NCBI RefSeq assembly: GCF_020687505.1
Contig: NZ_JAJEQT010000008.1
Reading direction: 5' to 3' (one strand)
Origin: Coprococcus_C hominis
GTDB taxonomy: Bacteria > Bacillota > Clostridia > Lachnospirales > Lachnospiraceae
Length of the DNA: 64,000 nucleotides
Position numbers and translations under genes: made by a program. Numbering within the stretch: position 1 is the first letter of the stretch; the number at the start of each line of letters is the position of its first letter. Below, one piece after another: positions 59,346 to 64,000 of this stretch. The notes beneath the pieces were generated by a model, which was not told the DNA's origin, made no database searches, and was given only the letters and a program-made list of their open reading frames with translations.

Positions 59346-59378
59346 AGGGACGCTCCTCATGACAGATGCTACGTCCCT
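59346..59378. other. Hairpin AGGGACG/CGTCCCT
   Basis: A 7-bp stem with a 19-nt loop is followed by a second partial CGTCCCT copy. It lies between the ATPase promoter and the SUKH gene stop. No T-run directly follows on either strand. Function is unknown. Confidence 0.3.
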
Positions 59379-59399
59379 ACTCGCTTCGTCCCTGCTCGC

Positions 59400-59906
59400 T
59401 TATTTATTTTTCTCCCTATCCTTTTTTTCTTTGATTTTCTGCAATATTTCTAAATATCTTTCTTGAGATAAGATAGGTTTATCATCCATTAATTTTATTA
59501 CTTCCTTAAGAACACATGCAAAATCATTAATCTCCGTTGTTTTCCCTTCAAATACCCGTACAAAAATACCTTCATTCTTTGAAAAGCACACCACTTCTCC
59601 ATCATCATTAATTTCCCCTATTGCAACCAATCCTTCGGGTACATATTCAGAATGAAATTCATTTGGTTCCCAAAATGTTGCTGTGTTACCTGCTATACGA
59701 CATTTTCCCGAAAATCTAAGCCACTCCTTATATGATTCTGGTATTTTCGCTCTGTTTCTCTCCTCCCAATTTATCATCTCTTCTTCAGTAATAGGGGCAT
59801 TGAAATAATTTCTTTTCTCTCCATTATCTTTTTCATCTTTTTTACATAATTCTAATAGTTTCCTAATTTCCTTTTTTAAACTATTGTTTTCTGGTACTTT
59901 TCTCAT
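59400..59906 (-). CDS. SMI1/KNR4 (SUKH) family protein
   Basis: This 168-residue, strongly charged cytoplasmic protein has the SUKH signature ITEEEMINWEERNRAKIPESYKEWLRFSG near residues 40-66 (key residues W, IP and YKEWL). SUKH proteins are often immunity proteins for polymorphic toxins, but others have different roles. No toxin gene is adjacent, so it may be an orphan immunity gene. The C-terminus is lysine-rich (KIKEKKDREKNK). Base composition is AT-rich like the rest of this accessory stretch. Confidence 0.7.
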   Translation of the reverse strand: MRKVPENNSLKKEIRKLLELCKKDEKDNGEKRNYFNAPITEEEMINWEERNRAKIPESYKEWLRFSGKCRIAGNTATFWEPNEFHSEYVPEGLVAIGEINDDGEVVCFSKNEGIFVRVFEGKTTEINDFACVLKEVIKLMDDKPILSQERYLEILQKIKEKKDREKNK

Positions 59907-59995
59907 TCCGACTTCCTTTCCGTGCCGTTAAATTCAATCCTCCACTGGCTTACAGATTGGTAATCCCCATATGCATACGCCGATCTTATACTTTC

Positions 59996-60673
59996 TTAAA
60001 CTTCTATTCTTTTCCCAGAAAACAACTGTATAGCTAAACTCCGGACCATCATTTGTGAGCAACTCTCGAAGATAGCCAACCTCACCAGTTTAAGCATTGT
60101 AATGATTCCACCAATCATAGGCTTATACATTTTCTTTTTTATGGTTTTGTCGAAAAAAAGAACGGTTCCGTCATCAAACTCACTACATACAGCCTCATGG
60201 GAATGATCCACAGATATTACAACGTATCCGTTAGAAGCAAGTTCTGTACAAAGACAGGAATTTCCTTCTCTGTACGAATTATAGGCATGATTAAACATAA
60301 TCAGCGGGAACTTTTTTCCCGGTATCCTATTTGCATTTAAATAACATTCTGTCAGATTAGACTCCGGATTCTTTCTAAAGTCAGGCACCACATTAAAAGT
60401 ATCCTTTAAGCCTTTCAGCATATTATCCGATAATGCCACCGCCTTCGTAAGTCCCTTTACGCTTTCCCTAAGCACCGGATAATAAACCCTTGCCGCCACG
60501 CTTCGCATGCCTCCCTGACGCATAATTTCTTTCCTATCGTCTTTGACTGTGTACGTAAATGTTCCGACTGCATATTCCCCTGTCGGTTTGGGTAATCCCA
60601 TTTTTCGCATGATTGAATGCTCCTTTTCAATTTCTTGTATGCTTTTCTCAGGTGTCGGTAAATCTTCCGGCAT
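59996..60673 (-). pseudogene. Truncated PAF-acetylhydrolase-like alpha/beta hydrolase
   Basis: The 225-residue frame matches the N-terminal half of platelet-activating-factor acetylhydrolase family esterases: GTFTYTVKDDRKE, the oxyanion segment FPLIMFNHAYNSYR, and TELASNGYVVISVDHSHEA. Intact members are about 350-400 residues and carry a GHSFGG-type nucleophile further on. Here the homology breaks after IITMLKLV and a short unrelated tail follows, so Ser, Asp and His of the triad are absent. This is a 3' truncation, most likely a deletion or recombination junction. Confidence 0.7.
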
Positions 60674-60780
60674 AGTACCACCTATTTTTCTATAGCACTG
60701 CGAACTTCTCTTAATTTTTCCTCTCTATATCCCATTTGGGCAATAACTCGCTATCTTTAATTTGACAAACTGGAAGTTAT

Positions 60781-61098
60781 TTACTTTTCTTCATATTTTT
60801 TAACGATACCTAAACTATAAACAGCCATAATTGCAATCGTTTCCACCATCACACCAATAACTGACAACAGAATGTATGGAGTATTTTGGCCTTCTAACAG
60901 CGGAATGCCTAATATAATAAAAACGATTCCATAGATTATAAACAATCGTCCGGTTGCGCGATTGTAACCTTTCGCATCTTTTACTTTTATTGTTTCGGTA
61001 TTAGCCCAGAATCCAACCGGATTCTTAGAAAACATATCTTTTATTCCTAATCCAATTATAAACACCCCGAAAAGTGACCATATAATAAACCCTATCAT
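60781..61098 (-). CDS. Small three-helix membrane protein (DUF3784-like)
   Basis: This 105-residue hydrophobic protein has helices at about 2-20, 51-70 and 75-97. A polar loop reads FWANTETIKVKDAKGYNRATG, similar to what I recall of DUF3784-type proteins. No function is known. A good RBS (GGGAG) precedes ATG 61098. It lies 23 bp downstream of the PfkB kinase gene, so they are probably co-transcribed. Confidence 0.6.
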   Translation of the reverse strand: MIGFIIWSLFGVFIIGLGIKDMFSKNPVGFWANTETIKVKDAKGYNRATGRLFIIYGIVFIILGIPLLEGQNTPYILLSVIGVMVETIAIMAVYSLGIVKKYEEK

Positions 61099-61121
61099 AT
61101 TGTTTCTCCCTACAAATCGAA

Positions 61122-61919
61122 TTAAAAGCCACCATAATGGGACAACGTCTCTGTTGCAAATTCTGTACCAACTCTCATAGCCTCGTAAATATCACCAATT
61201 AACATATGAGAACACACAAAGCCTGCATGGTAGCTATCTCCGCAACCAGTAGTATCAACTATTTCTAAAGCTTCATCAGCCGGGACAAAATACTTTTCAC
61301 CATTATAATATGTAACACTTCCTTTATCAGCTAAAGATGCATTAAATAGTCCTTTATACTTCTTGGAAAATGCTTCAAATATCGGGAGAATTGATTCTTC
61401 TCCACTAATCAGGAAATAATCTATATATGGTGCATATTTTTCCATCTCCTTAAAATTACGATATTCTACAAAATCCACAGCCAATCTGAAGTTATTATTC
61501 TTTTTTAAATCTATAATTTGTTCAAAACAGCCTGCCCAGAAATGTATAAATACAACCTCTGATTTTTTTATAAAGTTCAATTCATCTTGATTCAATATCA
61601 TTTTATCAACAATATCACCCGTCCATGAATCATCTTTGTAATATCTGTCTCCATCAGCCGTAAGATATGTACGATTATTTGCAGTTACTTTATCCTCTTC
61701 AACTCTTACATGGCTTACATCTATTCTCTTATCAGAAATAGAATCCATAATAAATTTTGCGTAGGAATCCTGTCCAACTGCACCCAATATTGAAACATTA
61801 AACTCCTCAAATTTTGATGCATGAACTGCAAAATTAAGGGCTTCACCACCTGCACGCAATTCATCTGTTCCATCAAAAACATCTACACAGAGGCACGGAA
61901 GTGCCACTAAATTTATCAT
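61122..61919 (-). CDS. PfkB-family sugar kinase, fructoselysine 6-kinase-like
   Basis: This 265-residue ribokinase-fold kinase has the N-terminal glycine pair in LRAGGEALNFAVHAS and the catalytic signature DTTGCGDSYHAGF (Asp of GxGD). The compact size, the VSHV-x-VEEDKVT segment and the end TLSHYGGF resemble FrlD, the fructoselysine 6-kinase. No frlB-like deglycase or transporter is adjacent, so the substrate is uncertain. RBS GGGGAGG precedes ATG 61919. Confidence 0.75.
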   Translation of the reverse strand: MINLVALPCLCVDVFDGTDELRAGGEALNFAVHASKFEEFNVSILGAVGQDSYAKFIMDSISDKRIDVSHVRVEEDKVTANNRTYLTADGDRYYKDDSWTGDIVDKMILNQDELNFIKKSEVVFIHFWAGCFEQIIDLKKNNNFRLAVDFVEYRNFKEMEKYAPYIDYFLISGEESILPIFEAFSKKYKGLFNASLADKGSVTYYNGEKYFVPADEALEIVDTTGCGDSYHAGFVCSHMLIGDIYEAMRVGTEFATETLSHYGGF

Positions 61920-61967
61920 TCTTGTACCTCCCCAAATTGAATGTTGTCGATTGGTTTTTAAAGTATT

Positions 61968-62647
61968 TTACTTTCTAACCGGTTTCTTATAAAGAAATAC
62001 AATCGCCACTATCAGAATAATAGCCAACATCACCCACTGCACATAATTATCAAGAATTATAAAAAGTGGCGAATCATTCCAATCAGATATAAATATATGT
62101 ATGTTTAAAAATATGTCTGTAAAGAAATGGATAAATGTTCCAAAGAATCACATTCAACAGCATGTGCTATACCAAATATCACCATGCTTATGCCCGCATA
62201 TAAAAGCCTTCTCTTAAACGTGGCATTTGCTCCTTGATAATACCCTTCGCAAACAAATGCTCTAAATGTAAGTTCTTCCCATAATCCTGTCGCAAGTTGC
62301 ATAAAAATAAGGCAGGACACAACTATAGGCATGGTTGTATTTAACCAACTCTTTGCCCCTATCACCACATATGTAATGACCTCAAACACCACATAAATAA
62401 ACATAGCAGAGCAAGCAGGAACAGCATCCTTAAAGCAGTTCATATTGACAATACTTCTCATACTGTCTTTCTTAAACAATTTTACAAATATAATAAGCTC
62501 GACAGCGAAAAATAGTATTCTTTGAACGCTTTTCATCATATATCCCAAAGCACCATCAAAGTTGTTATTTATCAGAGGTGATGTGTAGTAAAGCAATAAT
62601 AAAAACAATACAGCCAGAATAATACCTATCAACTTTTTGTTTTTCAT
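61968..62647 (-). pseudogene. Frameshifted CPBP-family intramembrane protease
   Basis: The open frame from ATG 62647 (to 62105) encodes CPBP motifs EELTFRAF and FGIAHAVEC with several helices. It then runs out of frame into SLQTYF and stops. In another frame the sequence 62147-61968 encodes FFGTFIHFFTDIFLN followed by a final helix and KKPVRK, the expected C-terminus with the third metal-ligand His. About 45 residues normally lie between motifs 2 and 3 and are missing, so a deletion with frameshift inactivated the gene. Rechecking the assembly would exclude a sequencing error. Confidence 0.65.
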
Positions 62648-62670
62648 AATGGTCTCCAATCTTTTCATAA

Positions 62671-63486
62671 TTACCGGATGAAAGCATCATAAGGTGCTTT
62701 ATCATCAAATGGCTTTCTTTTACTAAATTGCGCTGATTCATCAATGTGTGCAAATATAACGTCAGAATATTTTCTGATACCACTATGCCCTGTACAGACA
62801 TATTCCAATTGAATGTGTTGGATATTATCAATCAATGCCTTCAATTTCACCAGAGACTTTTTGTTCATATCCGGATATTGGGTGAAAAAATCAAAAAAAC
62901 TATATCCACCTTTTTCATTTATTGCAAGACAATCTCCGGTAAACAAAATCTTATCATCAACAATATAACAGGTATGCCCCAGAGTATGTCCGGGTGTAGG
63001 AATAGATTGTACCTTAATGCCTCCGATATCAAACTTTTCATTGTTATCTATGGCGTAATATCCTTCTTTAATTCTGACACAATTTTTAATCTTCACCCCT
63101 AATTTTGTCATACGATGGATGCTTCCATTCAAGTATGCGCTTTCCGCTCTCCCCAGGTACACTTGTGCATTTGGGTATATATTTGTTCCGCTTGTGTCAA
63201 TTCCACCACAATGATCCACATCGGCATGAGTAATAAAAACATGTTTAATTTCTTCTGGATTAATACCTATTTGTTGAAAAGAATTTTCAACACCACGATA
63301 ATTCAAATGTCCTGAATCAACAGCTATTGTCACGCCATTTTTGGTATAAAACCAAAGATTTACATCCCCTTGCCTGATACAACTTATTCCACATTCATAA
63401 TTTCCTGTTTCTGCCGGATTGCAGTATTTTTTCCCCTTCATAATATGGCGCTTTATTTTATCATCAAAAAAATACATAAACTTCAT
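62671..63486 (-). CDS. MBL-fold metallo-hydrolase
   Basis: This 271-residue metallo-beta-lactamase-fold hydrolase has the metal motif THADVDHCGG (HxDxxH type variant HADVDH), then TPGHTLGHT, FTGDCL and a C-terminal TGHSG that provides a further ligand. The cysteine after HADVDH is common. The substrate is unknown: glyoxalase-II-like, lactonase-like (AHL-type) or other. RBS AAGGAGGAG precedes ATG 63486. It is read in the same direction as the broken CPBP gene, 23 bp upstream of it. Confidence 0.85.
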   Translation of the reverse strand: MKFMYFFDDKIKRHIMKGKKYCNPAETGNYECGISCIRQGDVNLWFYTKNGVTIAVDSGHLNYRGVENSFQQIGINPEEIKHVFITHADVDHCGGIDTSGTNIYPNAQVYLGRAESAYLNGSIHRMTKLGVKIKNCVRIKEGYYAIDNNEKFDIGGIKVQSIPTPGHTLGHTCYIVDDKILFTGDCLAINEKGGYSFFDFFTQYPDMNKKSLVKLKALIDNIQHIQLEYVCTGHSGIRKYSDVIFAHIDESAQFSKRKPFDDKAPYDAFIR

Positions 63487-63571
63487 AGCAATTTTCTCCT
63501 CCTTATAATTATATTAGCCACTATAACCGAAGGGAAAATTTTTTGCTTTCAAAAATCTGCTGTTTTTCTGT

Positions 63572-64000
63572 TTATTTTAATACATCCGTAATAGAAACAC
63601 CCGTTAATTTCTTACAAGTGTATGCAAGATGTGCCGAACTTGAGAAACCGCTTTCCTGCGCTGCCCAGGTAATTTTACTACCCGTGCTTATCAATCTGTA
63701 TGCATATTCCATTCTGCGCATCAGAATATAACTTTTTAGCGAAATTCCCGCTTCTTCCTTGAATAAATGCGTCAACCTGCTTTCAGAAAGGAAAACTTTC
63801 TCCGCAATCTGCTTAACACTGTAACTTAACCATTCCCCAGAAATAACTTTGCTGATTATCAGTTCAATCCTTTCATCTCTTACGTTGTTTTTTCCTGTTG
63901 AAATACCCATGGCAAGAAACATATTTTCAACGATGCGTATAATTTCATTCTCCGGCAAATTTTGAATATCTTCTGATATCTCTGCAATTTCATCCGAAAC
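63572..64000 (-). CDS. AraC-family transcriptional regulator (5' end outside window)
   Basis: The frame stays open to the right edge (VSDEIAEISEDIQNLPEN), so the start lies beyond the window. The C-terminal AraC/XylS domain shows two helix-turn-helices: YSVKQIAEKVFLSESRLTHLFKEE and KITWAAQESGFSSSAHLAYTCKKLTG (broken for length). It ends normally at VSITDVLK. It may regulate the neighbouring MBL-hydrolase gene, 85 bp downstream. Confidence 0.85.
   Translation of the reverse strand, partial: VSDEIAEISEDIQNLPENEIIRIVENMFLAMGISTGKNNVRDERIELIISKVISGEWLSYSVKQIAEKVFLSESRLTHLFKEEAGISLKSYILMRRMEYAYRLISTGSKITWAAQESGFSSSAHLAYTCKKLTGVSITDVLK

Noticed and set aside
1..64000. tRNA or rRNA genes and insertion-sequence transposases within the window
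   Set aside because: No tRNA-like cloverleaf, rRNA core or transposase reading frame was recognised. The only mobile-like sequences are the palindromic elements A and B, which encode nothing.

Overview
The window looks like the chromosome of an anaerobic, low-to-mid G+C Firmicute of the Lachnospiraceae type; I cannot fix the genus from sequence alone. The basis is the gene set: dapL/dapF lysine synthesis, murT/gatD, a cobA-hemD fusion with hemB and hemL, rpsF-ssb-rpsR, DUF3793 with flavodoxin, many small lipoproteins, and gram-positive ribosome-binding sites and promoters. Almost every gene lies on the minus strand. metY is the only clear plus-strand gene. The extreme left edge carries two tandem strong minus-strand promoters followed by a processing-type stem, as expected just upstream of an rRNA operon outside the window.

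Layout, left to right. 0.3-4.6 kb: a C39-like peptidase and a response regulator/histidine kinase/membrane protein triple. 4.8-7.9 kb: Nudix hydrolase, ROK kinase, ArsB/NhaD-type permease. 8.0-15.7 kb: a specialised type II fatty-acid/polyketide-like cluster (FabZ, FabG, a fused ketosynthase plus catalytically dead ketosynthase, ACP, acyltransferase, Fe-S/FMN oxidoreductase), then a TetR regulator and an sn-glycerol-1-phosphate-dehydrogenase-like enzyme. 15.7-22.8 kb: an unusual LytTR/GHKL signalling operon containing two tandem membrane pseudokinases, downstream of dapL, with dapF. 22.9-27 kb: paralogous lipoproteins, flavodoxin and DUF3793. 27-37.8 kb: an eight-gene envelope operon of two adaptors, an FtsX-like permease, two ATPases and a second paralogous two-component triple. 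37.9-39 kb: rpsR, ssb, rpsF. 39.2-49 kb: metY, a membrane MORN-repeat protein, a pseudouridine synthase, a flippase and alanine racemase. 49-58 kb: EctB-like aminotransferase, gatD/murT, trxB, and hemL/hemB/cobA-hemD. 58.2-64 kb: an AT-richer accessory stretch with an AAA ATPase, a SUKH protein, two broken genes, a PfkB kinase, an MBL hydrolase and a partial AraC regulator.

The most notable observations are these. (1) The ketosynthase/chain-length-factor-like fusion cluster has ACP, ketoreductase and dehydratase but no visible enoyl reductase, and it sits near a G1P-dehydrogenase-like gene. (2) Two families of palindromic, structured elements (A at 9.3 and 52.6 kb; B at 21.7 and 56.4 kb) carry compensatory base changes, and all four lie 51-64 nt upstream of a start codon. 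(3) Four promoters share one architecture, a -10 box, exactly 9 nt, then 11-bp-spaced repeats of GATRCA-type half sites, and probably form the regulon of the two paralogous OmpR-type systems. (4) The GatD homologue has lost both its nucleophilic cysteine and its catalytic histidine. (5) Two tandem membrane proteins with degenerate GHKL domains are paired with a short GHKL kinase.

All assignments come from reading the sequence and recalling family motifs. No database search or folding calculation was run.
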